Both the position numbers and the translations under genes were made by a program. Positions 1-12,400 of a stretch of DNA of 64,000 nt are shown here, piece by piece. The notes beneath the pieces are model-generated. The model searched no databases. It was not told where the DNA came from and saw only the letters and a list, made by a program, of their open reading frames with translations. Position 1 is the stretch's first letter; every line of letters starts with the position of its first letter. This DNA comes from Coffea arabica (lineage: Eukaryota; Streptophyta; Magnoliopsida; Gentianales; Rubiaceae), in NCBI RefSeq assembly GCF_036785885.1, contig NC_092317.1:7628501-7692500 (forward strand). The letters are read 5' to 3'.

Positions 1-359
1 GCGAACAAGACTCGATAAGGGTTTGAGTTAAACATGCAAAGAAATGTCTTGAAAGATATCAACCTTTTCACCTGGAGAATATAAATGAACGAATGAATAG
101 CGTTTGAGCTTTTATAAGCGTCTTAAGTCGAACTTCAACTCTATTATATGCTCAATCTGTTTTTCTTTATGGTAACAATGATTATTACCTTCTTGATAAT
201 CGAGTCTGTAGCTCATATTAACTGACTTTTTAAGTTCTAGGGGTTCAGTTGGGCTCAATTTCTTGCAAGTTGCAGCCCTGCTAAAGATTATCTTTCCTCG
301 CACCTGCAAGAAGGATGAGGGGCAGGACCCGTTCTAGATTGGTGTGGAATATTTTAAAG
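1..359. other. Unassigned left-edge sequence
   Basis: I recognise no gene or bounded repeat in this stretch. Short open frames on the reverse strand have no family resemblance. It directly abuts the foldback element to the right. Confidence 0.4.
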
Positions 360-955
360 GGTAAAAGATCCGTGAGTCTCTAAACTATTGTTGTTATCTA
401 TTTTTGATTTCTCATCTAAATTTTGTTTTTGATTGGTCCTTGAACAATAAAAACTGCACACTTTAAGGACCTGCGGTGAATTTAGGTATAAATTTGGCCT
501 AATTTAAAGGGCATTTTTATCCATTTATAATTAAACTTTCGGAACTAGCATCAGGAACCTTCAAGAGAGGTAACCCTTTCGATTTCCCCTTAGATCTTTT
601 CATGTCCCTCCTCCGCATAGTATAAAATAAATGTAGGTTTATTGTGTCCGGCAAAAAAAAAGAAAAAAAGAAGTAACCCTTCCGATTTTTTTTTTTACAG
701 GATTTGTGAAGAAAAATCTAATGGTGTTCTTAAGAATTTGAAGGGTTACTTATCTTGAGGGTTTCTGATGCTGATCCGAAGGTTCAATTATGAATGTACA
801 AAAATATCCTTTAAATTCGGCCAAATTTATGCTTAAAATTATTGAAAGTCCTTAAAGTGTGCAATTTTAATTGTTCAAGGGCCGTTCAAAAACAAAATTT
901 AAATAAAAATTCAAAAGTAAACAACGACAATAATTTAGGAACTCCCCAAATTTTA
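360..955. mobile_element. Foldback/MITE element with arms of about 200 bp
   Basis: The left arm (about 360-568) reappears as its reverse complement at about 735-955. Shared blocks include the run around 'cacactttaaggacc' on the left and its complement 'ggtccttaaagtgtg'-type sequence on the right. Arms this long with a short loop fit a non-autonomous foldback or Mutator-like MITE, but I could not fix the exact ends or a target duplication. The loop holds a separate SINE insertion. No coding capacity is seen. The family assignment is an inference; the inverted repeat is directly visible. Confidence 0.75.
586..672 (+). mobile_element. 5'-truncated SINE inside the foldback loop
   Basis: A short segment ends in an A-rich tail and is flanked by near-perfect 16-bp direct repeats (570-585 'gtaaccctttcgattt' and 673-688 'gtaacccttccgattt', one mismatch). 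Its 3' part, with 'agtataaaataaatgtagg', matches the tails of other SINE copies in this window. Only the 3' portion is present, as expected of an aborted target-primed insertion. Confidence 0.7.
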
Positions 956-1077
956 GATAAATGTCATATATCATAAACGAATTGCATATAACTTTTGTAA
1001 TGTAAATGGAAACATAGGGAGTCCTGCTCACACTATGGCTCCATTTGTTTCTATTAATTGTAGGACGCAAACGAATT

Positions 1078-1289
1078 GAATTCAACTGAATCATTTGCAA
1101 GTTCGTTTGGTCAAAATTCGAATTTGAGTTTGATCTCACATTAATTGAGCTCCTTTGGATTTGAGTAGTTTGAGTTTGAATTCGAATTCAACTGAATCAT
1201 TTGCAAGTTCATTTGGTCAAAATTCGAGTTTGAGTTTGATCTCGCATTAATTGAGCTCCTTTGAATTTGAGTAGTTTGAGTTTGAATTC
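1078..1289. repeat. Tandem duplication, 106-bp period, two copies
   Basis: The block starting 'gaattcaactgaatcattt' at 1078 recurs at 1184 with only a few substitutions. It is rich in 'gagtttga' and 'ttcgaatt' runs. Non-coding, function unknown. Confidence 0.85.
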
Positions 1290-1387
1290 GAATTTGAACT
1301 CATACCTTATATGTAAGAGTAGAAAATTTGGTAAACTTAATCGAATTTTAAATATTTATAACATTGAGTTAGATTCAAACTCAATTG

Positions 1388-1548
1388 CCACATTAAAGGT
1401 GTTTTTGTTTAAAACATTCACGCGGATGTGTAATGCACTCGTTTTGGTCCGATGGTGATTAGATCCCCTTCAGATTATCTTTAGATCACCTTCCTCCCCT
1501 TAGTATAGAATAGAATAGGTTATACAACAGTTATCATCTTAAAAAAAA
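1388..1548 (+). mobile_element. SINE, A-tailed, with target-site duplication
   Basis: About 160 bp carrying the family pattern seen at 9.1, 17.5, 36.2 and 62.9 kb: 'gtgtaatgcactcg' near the head, 'cccttagtatagaat' near the tail, then an A run. Flanks at 1367-1387 and 1549-1569 repeat 'agttagat.caaactcaa.tg' with two mismatches, read as a 21-bp target-site duplication. Confidence 0.75.
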
Positions 1549-1655
1549 AGTTAGATACAAACTCAAGTGATCAAGTAAACTAAACTAAAATTAGACCGGG
1601 ATTGAGATCAAACTCAAGATTGAGTAGTGAAAGCCCTAATTAGTACTCCAATTAT

Positions 1656-2184
1656 TAGGCCTGTCAACGGGTCGGGTCTAGACCCGGATCCGGACCGGAT
1701 CCGTGAAATTATTGCGGGTATGGGTAGGGATTTAATTCCGTTTCCCGGATCCGGATCCGGATCCGTTTTGTCAAACAAAAAAACGGGTCGGATACGGAAT
1801 ATAGTATTCCGACCCGTATTAGACCCGGATCCGGATATAAATGAATTAATAATTTAAAAAATATATATTTATCAATATAATTTGATTAGGGTGATGTATT
1901 TTAATAAAGTTAATTTGATTTCTTTTCTTATTTGGTTTTTTCTTTGCATTAGTTAGAAATTAGTTTACAAATATATTTTTTTCTCATTTTTATTAGAAAT
2001 TATAAATTTTGGTAAATTTGTTCGGGTAGACCCGGATCCGGATCCGGACCCGCCGGATCCGGATCCGGAACATAGGATAAAAGACCCGTCGGGTAAACGG
2101 GTCGGATCCGGATCCGGCATAGTAATTCGGGTCCGGGTCCGGAATAATGAATTCCGGCCCGGACCCGGCCCGTTGACAGCCCTA
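1656..2184. mobile_element. hAT-type MITE, copy 1 (529 bp)
   Basis: The element begins 'taggcctgtcaacggg' and ends with the imperfect complement 'cccgttgacagcccta'. It is flanked by a perfect 8-bp direct repeat 'ccaattat' (1648-1655 and 2185-2192), the target-duplication length typical of hAT elements. Both subterminal regions are packed with 'ccggatcc' units, while the middle is AT-rich. It has no transposase and is non-autonomous. A second family member lies at 34224-34723. Confidence 0.9.
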
Positions 2185-2441
2185 CCAATTATGGCCACCA
2201 ATAACAATAGGCAATCGACTCAGCTCCACTTTCGGTTACATGAGGTGAAAAGGGAAAATAAATGGAAAGGAACCAATTGGTTTAAGCCTTTAAGGTTTAG
2301 ACATAGGAGTCTCCCTATAAAAAAATTAAAAAGAAATTATCCCATCATCGTAATTATTAACTGAATCAACTGTCACCAAAATCATATCTCTCCCTCCCAT
2401 TTTCTCACTCTCCCACAAGGTGGAGGAGGAGAAGAAACGCG

Positions 2442-2448
2442 TATAAAT
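2442..2448 (+). promoter_or_regulatory. Probable TATA box of the isomerase gene
   Basis: TATAAAT lies 61 bases upstream of the ATG at 2509, leaving room for a short leader. Confidence 0.55.
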
Positions 2449-2508
2449 GCACCGACACTCAAAGTCACTCTCCAAATAACAAGAAAGAAAGAGGAAAGGA
2501 AAGCCAAA

Positions 2509-4980
2509 ATGGGATCTCTTCCACCCCTGCAATTCATCCCAAATCCCGATCCCAATTGCAAAGATCATCAACAAGAATTGATAAACCCTGATAACTTACT
2601 CAATCTCTTCAAAACCCAGCAAAAATACCTCAACCATTTCTTCCAAAACCTTGATCTTTCTCAGACCCTTTTGTTCACTCAAACGCTCCTCAATTCCACC
2701 GGCACCATTTTCTTCACCGGCGTCGGAAAGTCTGGATTCGTAGCTCAGAAGATCTCGCAGACCCTCGTTTCGCTCGGGATCAAGTCCGGATTTTTATCCC
2801 CTGTGGATGCGCTTCATGGGGACATCGGCATTTTGTCTTCGGCTGATGTTCTGGTTATGTTTAGCAAGAGCGGGAATACGGAGGAGTTGGTCAGGCTGGC
2901 GCCTTGCGCCAAGGCTAAAGGAGCGTATTTGATCTCGATTACGTCTCTGGAGCCCAATGCCTTGATGGATTTGTGTGATATGAATGTGAATTTGCCACTG
3001 GAGAGAGAATTGTGCCCGTTTGATTTGGCCCCTGTGACGTCGACCGCGATTCAGATGGTTTTTGGGGATACGGTGTCTATTGCTCTGATGGGTGCCAGGA
3101 ATTTTAACAAAGAAATGTACGCTGCCAATCATCCAGCTGGAAGAATTGGGAAAAGCTTGATCTTTAAGGTATAAAAAGTTTTTAAATTTTTTTCTGGATT
3201 TTCTACATTGCAACGTTGACTAGGTTGGAAATTTTCTGTTGAAGTAACAAGATAGATAGAAGAACGTTTTGATGGGGAATTTCCCAATTTTGTGCTTCTT
3301 CTTGACGAGATTATGAGAATTTGGTGAGTAATTTTTGTTGGTTAAAGATAAAAGACAGTTAGTGTAGGTTGGGAAGTTTGAAGCAACTTTATTTTTTGTG
3401 TTCTACAGTGGGATTTTGTGAGCCTTCTTAATTTAATGTCCAGACTTTTTAAATTTTTTTTCGTGTGGCGACTATACAATGAATTATGTTCAGATGGGTG
3501 GTATTGAAGGTTGCATTGGTTTCACTGAAGGGATATTGTTGTGAATATATATGCTTGTCGGTTTGACATTGTGAAATGGTGAATTTCTTGTTTCATTGGC
3601 AATACTATATTCTATACTTGAACTTCGAGAATGGGGTTGAGTAGAACATTTATTAATAGTCTACTGCCAAAATATGCTAAACAGCTGATGAGCATAGAGC
3701 TTTAGCTTTTTAGCTCTGGCATAGGGGATTCAGGGAAGCAACTTTTATTGGTTTTGAAGGATTGCCTTTGACTTTTACCTCTTGACTAGATGGCTTTATT
3801 TGAATGGGATGATTTTTTTGCAGGTAAAGGATCTCATGAAGAAGAAGGAAGAACTTCCAGTTTGCAGGGAGGGGGATCTGATTATGGATCAACTAGTAGA
3901 GCTAACCAGCAAAGGATGTGGATGCCTTCTCGTTCTTGATAATGATTACCATTTGTTAGGTACTTTTACTGATGGTGATCTACGGCGCACATTGAAAGCT
4001 AGTGGTGAAGGAATCTTTAAGCTCACCGTGGGTGAAATGTGTAACAGGTAGTTTTATAGCTTTTGTGTGTATGGATATACATATGAAATTGAAATGTGCT
4101 AGATCCTTGTTACTTGAATCATCCACTTGTTTTTAAGGTGTTGCCTGGGTTAGGGGAAGGGAAGCAGTGGTTTGGGAGAATGTTTAGGTCCTTAGTTTAG
4201 CTTTACTAGGTTACTGGGAGAACGAGAAAAGAATTCGAGCTTACTGGCTAAAGCCACGCAATACTTTTAAAGTCCAGGAAAGCCAATAGACTAGTTCTTG
4301 GAATTATAACAACAAGCCAGTTAAACCACATGCATGCATTACCAAAAGAATTGCTTTCAGCAAGATTATATCCCTTTAAAACTGCAATGTATTGTTATTC
4401 ACTGCAATCAATTTGGTAATCATTTTTGCCCTTCAAGTAAGCAGCCAAATGGATTCACTCTGCTGTAACAGCAGTTGAGGTTTTGATTTCAACCTGCTGT
4501 TCTCTTTATCTGTACCGAGTTAGATGGCATTTGAACTTCATGGCATCTGGCTAATTTTCTATATTCATATTGGTCTGGTTGTATTAAAACGTTTGCAATC
4601 TCACGTCATAGATTCTGGATTTGTTTGGTCATTGGCAGCTCCTGGATCACTGACACTCTTGCATAACTGACCTTATTTTTTACCCTCTCCCTTTTATTTG
4701 AGCCTCTTTGTGTTTGGTTTATTTGGCTATCTGCTGATGTGCCTTAAAATGTGGATGTGGAAAATGCGGTGGTGTTTTTTAAGATAAGAATAATGCATTT
4801 GCATGACCCTTTTCACATTTCAGGCGCCCAAGAACAATTGATCCCGATGCAATGGCAGTTGAAGCGATGAAGAAGATGGAATCTCCACCATCTGCAGTAC
4901 AATTCTTGCCTGTAGTCAATCATGACAATATCTTGATCGGTATTGTCACCTTGCACGGATTGGTTTCAGCTGGGTTATGA
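2509..4980 (+). CDS. SETH3: Arabinose-5-phosphate isomerase (SIS + CBS domains)
   Basis: Three exons (2509-3168, 3824-4047, 4824-4980) join in frame to give 346 residues, the usual size of the plant family. The enzyme interconverts ribulose 5-phosphate and arabinose 5-phosphate, the entry to Kdo synthesis; in plants Kdo goes into pectic rhamnogalacturonan II. The first exon is the SIS sugar-isomerase domain. It shows GVGKSG (71-76), HGDIG with His103, SKSGNTEE (119-126), and [11 protein letters not shown] with His208; the matching bacterial KdsD histidines and acidic residues are catalytic. Exons 2 and 3 carry the C-terminal CBS region, beginning VKDLM and including TFTDGDLRR. The start is the first ATG after a TATA box and a purine-rich leader. 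No breaks are seen. The SETH3 name rests on remembered similarity to the Arabidopsis protein. Confidence 0.93.
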
Positions 4981-6500
4981 TTGGTTGCTTCACTTGTCCT
5001 CCTTCTCCTCCCCTCCCATTTGTTGTGCAATTTATAGCATCGTCATTCTTTGTATTCTTTTCCATTCCTCCGGGTGAGGTCGTGTATGATGAATCTGTCT
5101 GTCTATCAATTAATACTCTCTCAGTGCCATTGATGGATATCAAAATGTCCAGTCTTGTAGCAAATGAAGGCTGTGGATGTTAGTCTAGTTACCAGTTTCC
5201 ATAGCTGAATAGTGTTGTAACAAGTGAAGAATATTGAAGTTCATGATTCTAAATTTCCAGCAAACTGGACTTCCTCTTTTTTATCGGATCAAAGACCACG
5301 CTCGGTTTAGGCATGATCAGGATGGAACTATAATGATTTCCACCTTCTAAACCTGGAATAGCTGCCTCTTCGAAGATGCCAGTTCGATCACGGTTGGCTT
5401 TCATCAGATCAGGTTGTCGGTGCCAACCATTGATTTTTTCCATTCTGGCATTATACTGGCAAACCGTGGTGGTCCTGGAATTGCTGGTTTTTATTTATTT
5501 GTTCGAAAAATATCCTGGTGTATTTTGATTTGTGCCTATTGCTCCAGCACTAATTGCAGAAAATGATAAGCTATACTGCATTTTGTTTTGTTCGAAACAT
5601 ATCCTGGCAAATAGCGGTGTAATCGGTCCTTAGTAGTGGCTCCACAAATGAGAAAGAATTAACCCACTAACTAGTCCTGATGCAATGACTTGGAAAGAAT
5701 TAACCGGTAAAGGTGTCAAAAATTGCAATTGACAAATAAAGTGCAGTGTATGAGGTGAATGTGGTGTGTGCTAATAATGAATAATGAAATGCAAATGCTT
5801 CTTGCTTCGGTTGTTAATGAATTGTGACTGCATCCATTAACTTGTTTCATGTTTATGCCCTTTTGGTTTGCACCGAGAATGTGTAACTTTTGTGAAATGC
5901 TAAAACTTCAAAGTAAGGCAACAAAATGTCTCGCTGCACTGTTAGTTTATATATTATCTGTATATATATAAACGGGATTGGATGAATGTCACATTATCTA
6001 AATTTAAAAATTAAATTTTTTTTATATGTCATGTATCTAGACTCGCTGGCACGTAATGTGCCAATGTATAAAATATTTACCTTTTTTTTAATCCACTTCC
6101 TCCATCCTACTCCTACTTTCATAGTTATTTTTCTTTTTTCACACAGTTTGATTTTCATTTTTTTTATTTCATTGTCTTATCGTTCTCCAACGGCTGCATA
6201 GAGGTCACATGGTAAATTATCTTTTATCAAGTGGTTGATATTTTGTTTAACTAGTAGATTATTCATCTGAACTGCTTCCTTAGTTTTCTGGCGGTCACAA
6301 TCAAGCATAATAGTTAAAAGCACAACAGCAGAGACCAGACAGTAAATTGAGAGGTCAAAAAAAAAACCACCAATGTATCCTCAATCCCCCACTGCTCACT
6401 GCTTCTCGTTGTTTCTCAGGTATCCGCTAGTTTCATTCTTCACCATTCAATCTCGTAGTAAAGTGGACCTGGAAACCGTGATGACTGGCCAGTGACTGTC
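4981..6500. other. 3' flank of the isomerase and intergenic spacer
   Basis: About 1.5 kb without a recognised gene. The first few hundred bases are probably isomerase 3' UTR. The rest is AT-rich, and the sequence just before 6501 is presumably promoter and leader of the next gene. No clear repeat is seen. Confidence 0.5.
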
Positions 6501-7851
6501 ATGGCACTGAAATTCAATGGTCAGCTTCTTCTTCCTTCGTATCCCAAATTCCCAACGACTGATCAATTGCCCATCAAAGTCTCTGCTTGTCATCCTCCAT
6601 TTTCAGACCATATACATTCCCCCAACAAGGCAAAGAAGCCATTTTTGTTATCCAAAGTACTCTCACTAGCCATCGCTATAACCCTATCATCCTCCGAGTC
6701 TCCATCACCTTCCTTGGCTATCCCTGCTCTCAATGGTTCCCAGACTTCTCAGTCTCCTTTACTCCCGACAACTACTCCATTTTCTCAAGCCAAAAACTTG
6801 CCAATTGGGCTCGAAAACGGGTATTTCTGTTACAAATTTCTCAAGTTTTTGTTACTTCATTTATTGCATTAGAGAAATATGAATTGGTATTCCAATGTGG
6901 TTCAGTAGTTTCCTAGCAGTTGTTGAAAATTAGAAATGGGATCATCTCAAACACATGGTTGGTTATTTATTGGTATCGAATAATCTCACATGACCTACTA
7001 TTCTGCAATTCGATTGTGTTTTATTGCTTTCTTTCACTTCAATTAGTGATGCTTCTAATTTCAACGTGATTGTTTTTTATCCTTATCCTTTCTTATTGCT
7101 CATTGGTAGTTTTGCTATCTTTTTCCCAGAAAAATCAGGCCTTGCCCCTCCATAAATCCAGGTTGTGTATCAACTAACCCCAACTCCGCTTCCTTTGCAT
7201 TCCCATGGGTGATCCCTGAAAGTTCTTCACGAGATGCCATTAAGGTGTAGTGGTACATTCAAGGGATACGAAGTTCTGACTAAAGATTTGAGACACTTTG
7301 TACTTAAAGACTTGATTCTCTTTTACTGTTCTGTTTCTGATGGCAGCAATTAGAGGATGCAATTCTCATGACACAGAAGAATGTGAAGATCCAAAGCGTT
7401 GAAGACACTCCATATGGTAAGGCATATTCGAAGTTCTTTATTATATGATTCTGATATGGCCATATCAGAATCATATAATGAAGCCTTAAGATCATTTGAC
7501 ATGGTTTGAGTCTTTATTATCTGGAGGGAAGTGTTCTAGAAAGAGAAAAGGCGGATTATATAGTGATTTTTTTTCTTATTTTTGGTGTGAAATGGTGGAA
7601 CTTTCACTGATCATGGGACATATCCAGGTAAATACCTGCAGGCTGAGGTTGATGGAGGATTCAGCCGCGATGTCTTGGAATTTTTAGTAAAAGGAGAAAC
7701 AACTGTTACATATAGAGCTATGGCCACAAAGGTGACTTATGTTTACCCCTTCACTACAGCTTTTGGAGATTCTAAAGGACAAGAAGAAAGAATGAAGCAG
7801 ATTGTACAGCGGCTAGGGTGGTATGCTCCAAATCTTGATTTTGAAGATTAG
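6501..7851 (+). CDS. Thylakoid lumenal 17.9 kDa protein (DUF1499 family)
   Basis: Four exons (6501-6820, 7130-7244, 7347-7416, 7628-7851) splice in frame to 242 residues. The first exon gives a long Ser/Thr/Pro-rich N-terminus, then a hydrophobic stretch (LSLAIAITLSS) and a run ending in Ala-Ile-Pro. This looks like a bipartite chloroplast and thylakoid transit peptide. The mature part has the DUF1499 features: CPSINPGCVST, the RDAIKQLEDAI helix, and a C-terminal FLVKGETTVTYRAMA followed by QRLGWYAPNL. It matches my memory of the Arabidopsis lumenal 17.9 kDa protein, whose role in the lumen is not well defined. A GTG-started upstream extension was rejected in favour of the ATG at 6501. No frame breaks are seen. 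Confidence 0.87.
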
Positions 7852-9378
7852 AATTCCACAGAGTGCATACATTATTGAATGACGGTTGAACCACAACGTA
7901 TATAAATTCTTTAATTGGAACATTCAGTTAATATAAGGAAGCACTTTTTTTTTTTTTTTGGCTCTTTCAGTCTTGGGGTTAATTCTTTGAGTTTGATTCG
8001 CTTGATAGAAGCTCTTTTGGCTTGTTTCGAGTTTTGGGATGACACCTTCTTGAGTTTGATTTCATAGGCAAGCATTTCTTGCATCACTTGTAAATCATCG
8101 GTATATGATCATCGGTCTAAACAAATTCAACTTTCACTTTTAGCCATTCAATTAATGAAAACGTATGATTTTTCGATCAGAAAATGTATATTGTAATTAG
8201 TTGAATGACCATTTTGACTAAATAAAAAGGTTTAGTGGTAAAAGTAGAGAGTCCTAAATTGGTATAGCACTTGCAAAACTGGCAGTGAATCTCTACACTA
8301 ACAACATGTGGCATGGAGGAAATGGAAGGCTGGTCATGGAGGAGCAGAAGCCTTTGCCAGGGAAAAAGGGGTTGAATGTTGAAACTACAGATTCGAGCCA
8401 TTTCATCATTGATGCAACCGTGCTGAGGGATATATGCCCGTCATCTTCAGTTGCAACAACTTCCATTATTTTTTCAGAAGGGAACATTAACATAGTTGGA
8501 TGAGTTATATAAAATTTGCAAAAGAAAGAGTTTAATAGTCTAGTCTGTGGCATACCCTTAAAAGAAGAAAAAAGGGGTTCAAAGTCTCGAAATCTTGTAC
8601 ACAACTGACCTTTTTTTTTTACCCTCCCATCCTTTTTCATGCCCTTTCTACCGTCAACTATCAAGCACACGACTGAAGTTAGATATGCATATAATTTTAC
8701 TTCTTCTTGAACCATCAAACTTAAATTCGACCAAAGTAATACGCTGAATGGGCTGAAAGCCTTCCACAAAGGATCCTATAACAGATCCACTTAGCAACTT
8801 TTGGTCACAACTTTATCCGATTTGTGCATGCTAAGTTGCTAACACCTAAAGGTTGGAGTCTGGCAGAATATTATTATTATTTATTTTTAAAAACATCTCA
8901 TGGTTTCTAATAGGACAAGCCTCAACTGGGCGTGATTTTCGAAGGATATAAAACCTAAAGGCATGGTTCACTTAATCTTACGAGTTTATTTAGTGCCCTC
9001 GACGCTACTAGCGGTGAGTGGCGTTGTTTGGGATGATTAATGGACAATAATATTGCCTCCCACTACTTGTCATTATACGTGGTTTGCTATTTTAAGTGGC
9101 TTAAATTCATATGGGTGTGTAGTGCACCCGTCTGATTCGATAGTGATTTAGTTTCCGTCGATTTTTCAATAGGTTCAGTTGGACCCTTCCATTTAGAATA
9201 AGTTAGAATAGGAGTAGGTGTAGGTGTAGAATAAATAAGTGCCGATTGACAAAAAAAAAAATTAACGGACGGCAACGGCCTTACCCTGTTTCAACCGAAC
9301 ATGGAAAGAAAGCGTGATTCCAACTCTGTCAAAAATTACGCCTTCGAATAAAAGTCCTTTTAGATTTTTTTAACCACA
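7852..9378. other. Intergenic spacer with one SINE
   Basis: About 1.5 kb. It starts with the probable 3' UTR of the lumenal protein gene and holds a SINE at 9100-9262. Open frames on both strands around 8285-8769 overlap each other and resemble nothing I know. Confidence 0.5.
9100..9262 (+). mobile_element. SINE, A-tailed
   Basis: The head 'gggtgtgtagtgcacccg', a middle 'tttagaataagttagaatag' and a tail 'gattgac' plus A run match the same SINE family as 1388-1548 and 62905-63077. No clear target duplication was found, so the ends are approximate. Confidence 0.6.
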
Positions 9379-9385
9379 TATATAA
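9379..9385 (+). promoter_or_regulatory. Probable TATA box of the YaaW-like gene
   Basis: TATATAA lies 104 bases before the ATG at 9489. Confidence 0.45.
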
Positions 9386-9488
9386 CACAATTAACTAGTG
9401 GTTTGAGCGGAGAAGACTGGTGGATTAAGTGGTCAGTCAAATTCGACTGGGCGTTCCTCCGCCGTCCTCCGCCGTTATCCCAAGCAAT

Positions 9489-12400
9489 ATGTCTCCATTG
9501 GCCGCAGCCACTAGCTTCCATGGCCTCCCCTTCCCTGAATTCCCTCAATACCCCTCTCTTCCCCGTCATCACCTTCTCTTCCCTAAACCACCCTTTTCCC
9601 CTCTCTCCCACCCCACAGTAAGCCTACTTTTCACACACACACACACACACTCGAAAACATGCACTTTAGTTTGTTTGCCTATAATTCAGTGTTACATGAA
9701 AAGATGTTTCCTGCAGACATTTCTGAAGTTCCGGCTGGTTCAGCATTATCAAACAAGGCTTTTCATTCGCCGTCCTCAGTACTCAATTACAACAAAACCG
9801 CAAGGTATTTCAGAAAAATAAGAAAAGAAGAGACATTTTCTTTGTAGTTTCCTCTGATTAATTTTTTAATATTGCATGCTGCATTGAAGAAAATGCTGGA
9901 AAAAAATTGTTGGTTTGTTTTCCTGTTACAGAATTTAGTGATAGTACCTATGATCGAGAGCTTCGGTACGTGCTTGAGCTTGCTACAGACGCTGAATTAT
10001 ATGAGCTTGAGCAAATTTTATTTGGTACAAGGTGCTTTTTGTTTTCTTGTTTTGCATATTTCCTTTTTGTACTGTTTTGTTATTGTTTCATTGAGCAGAA
10101 GTGTGTGATTGGAGGATGTGTTAAATTTTTGTTTTTGGTTTTGGGGGCTCAATTTTGAGTGTGTTTGCAGTTATTTTAGTCCGTTATTGAAGTCGATTGC
10201 AAAAAAGGAAGATATTGATTACTTTATGATTGGAGTGGACCCGGAGGAAAGAGATGAGTATATATCCATGTTGGAGAAGAGATTCTTGTACCTTGCTGCC
10301 GATGCGCGCTCTGTTTTGAGGTTACTTTTTAACCTTGCTAGTTGTGGTTAATGAAAATTGACTTTATAATAATGTTGTTAAATTTTTAGGAATGTGAATT
10401 TCTGTGCAATAAAGTGATTAAGCTTCGTTATTCAGTAAGTTCTCTGCTGAAATTTACTCCAACTGTTGTAATAAGCTAAGCAAAATAAGTTCTAAGTTGG
10501 GTTTTATAAAGTTGATGAACATCATAATCCCACCCTCCCTCCCTCTCTCATGTTGGACTATTCTGTTTAAATGAATAGAAGAATGAAATTTGCACGTGTA
10601 TTTTTGTTTTTAGGCAAATGTTCAGTGAATGCTTATTTTCATTTGGTATTGTGAGGCCAAAATTTTGTAATGCAACCAAGTGAATTCAACCGTTTGCTGT
10701 TGCTTAATATTGAATGCTTGATACCTATAGGTTTATTCAGTGTTCTTTGGTGGAGTATGTACTGTAGTCTGGCATCATTTTTTGGTGAACTCGTGCTTCT
10801 TTGGTAATGAAGCCTGTAATCATTGCCGATCAAATTCTGTTTTCTTCTTTTCTTCTTTTTTCCTTTTTTTTTTCTCCCCAAGAGGTTTACTGGATGTCAT
10901 GTTGAGCTCCTTTGAGTGACTCGAATTGGCTTGTGCTGCTGTAGGGGTTGGAGGCCTTCCTATAGGAACATACTTCTTGGAGTGAGGAAAAAGTTAAATA
11001 TACCTTGTTCATCTAAATTGGCTACCGAGGATCTGGAAGCAGAGATTTTTCTTCACATGCTGCAAGACTATTCAGGGTATATAATGTGGTGCAGTTCTTT
11101 TATGCTTGCAGTTTTCAATCAACTTTCTGAGCAGATAATATAGTTCTCAGCTGATGGGACATTATTTGAACAAGCATACTTCACTCACAGTCTGCTATGG
11201 AACTTGTGGCAAGAAATTTTTTGCTGACTTCTATTCTTCTTCTTCGTTGCTTTGTAAATTCTTGTTTTGGAATGTGCCGGCTGTTCGCATCATTGCTGGC
11301 TATTAGATTTTCTGCAGAAGACTTTGATGGATAGATGCTTGTATCCTGGCAATGAAATTTAAGCCCATAAAGTACAGTGGTCTAGTTATTGGGCCTAATT
11401 ACTCTAAAGCTTCTTCTCAGCCCAATATAATCTCAATACCTATATAGTTCTTAATGTTCATAATTCATGATATACGTAAAAACTCATCAGTTGAGTCTAT
11501 GGCTGATAAAATTCAGAGCGGTGGATATCAGAGTTCATTTAGGAGTTGAACTGAACTGATGATTTTACTAGTAATGAGATGATGCCTTAGCCATTCAGCC
11601 ATGGACATTTTTGTGGTTGAAACTATAAGAATAGGAGCTGAAATCCTGTACTGATAGCTAAGACTAAACAAAAATGAACCTTTTCTATTAGAACATATCT
11701 GTGTGTCAATTTCTGAGCCTCCGGCTGATGAAATTTTATCGATCATAAAGAAGTTATTGACAAAATATGTTCCAGACATCGTGCATTCATAGTTTCGTTT
11801 TCTCCTCGGTGTCAAAAGCTGTGGATCAAACTGGAATTCTTTTTTCTTTCTTCTTTTGAAGCATCTAGTGATTAAAATCATCTCAAGAACTAAATTCTCT
11901 TTTTCTCTCTCTAGTCTTCTCCTCTAGAAAGCAACATCTAGTTCACAATGTTATCATAAATTCCCAAGATGTAATCTGGTACAAGATTTTGAGAAATTAA
12001 TCACATTTGGTTAAGAGTTGGATGAAAATTAATTTATTGCCTTGCTGGTGGGACTTTAAGTGTTTGACTTATGCACATGTTATATAATCTAATGAGATTG
12101 AAGTCCTGCAAGTAATCAATAAGTGTCTAATAATGCTTTTCTAGTTGTAAACAACAGATTTTCTTGTTTTTCCGCATCTGCAGTGAAATAAAACTATGAA
12201 CACATAATTTTCTTCATATCCTCGAGATCACTATAGCATTTTTAATTACTGACATATACCAATGATTTACTTGTGGCTTTATATAGACAAGCATCTGGCA
12301 GCTTAAATGGGTCACAGGAAAATGTGAAAAATTCTGATGGCAATGGTACTTTAGAACATGGACTCAGTCAGTGGAAGGTCCAAACAGCTACTGCTTTAAG

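Noticed and set aside
1627-2207. Open frames rich in Asp-Pro and Gly-Ser repeats on both strands
   Set aside because: They come from the CCGGATCC arrays of the hAT MITE; the same frames recur in the second copy at 34.1-34.8 kb.
2794-3213. 139-residue reverse-strand frame
   Set aside because: Shadow of the isomerase first exon, which has clear domain support on the forward strand.
8285-8769. Overlapping forward (72 aa) and reverse (158 aa) frames between two genes
   Set aside because: No family resemblance, no splice-linked partner exons, and the two strands cannot both be supported. Left unassigned.
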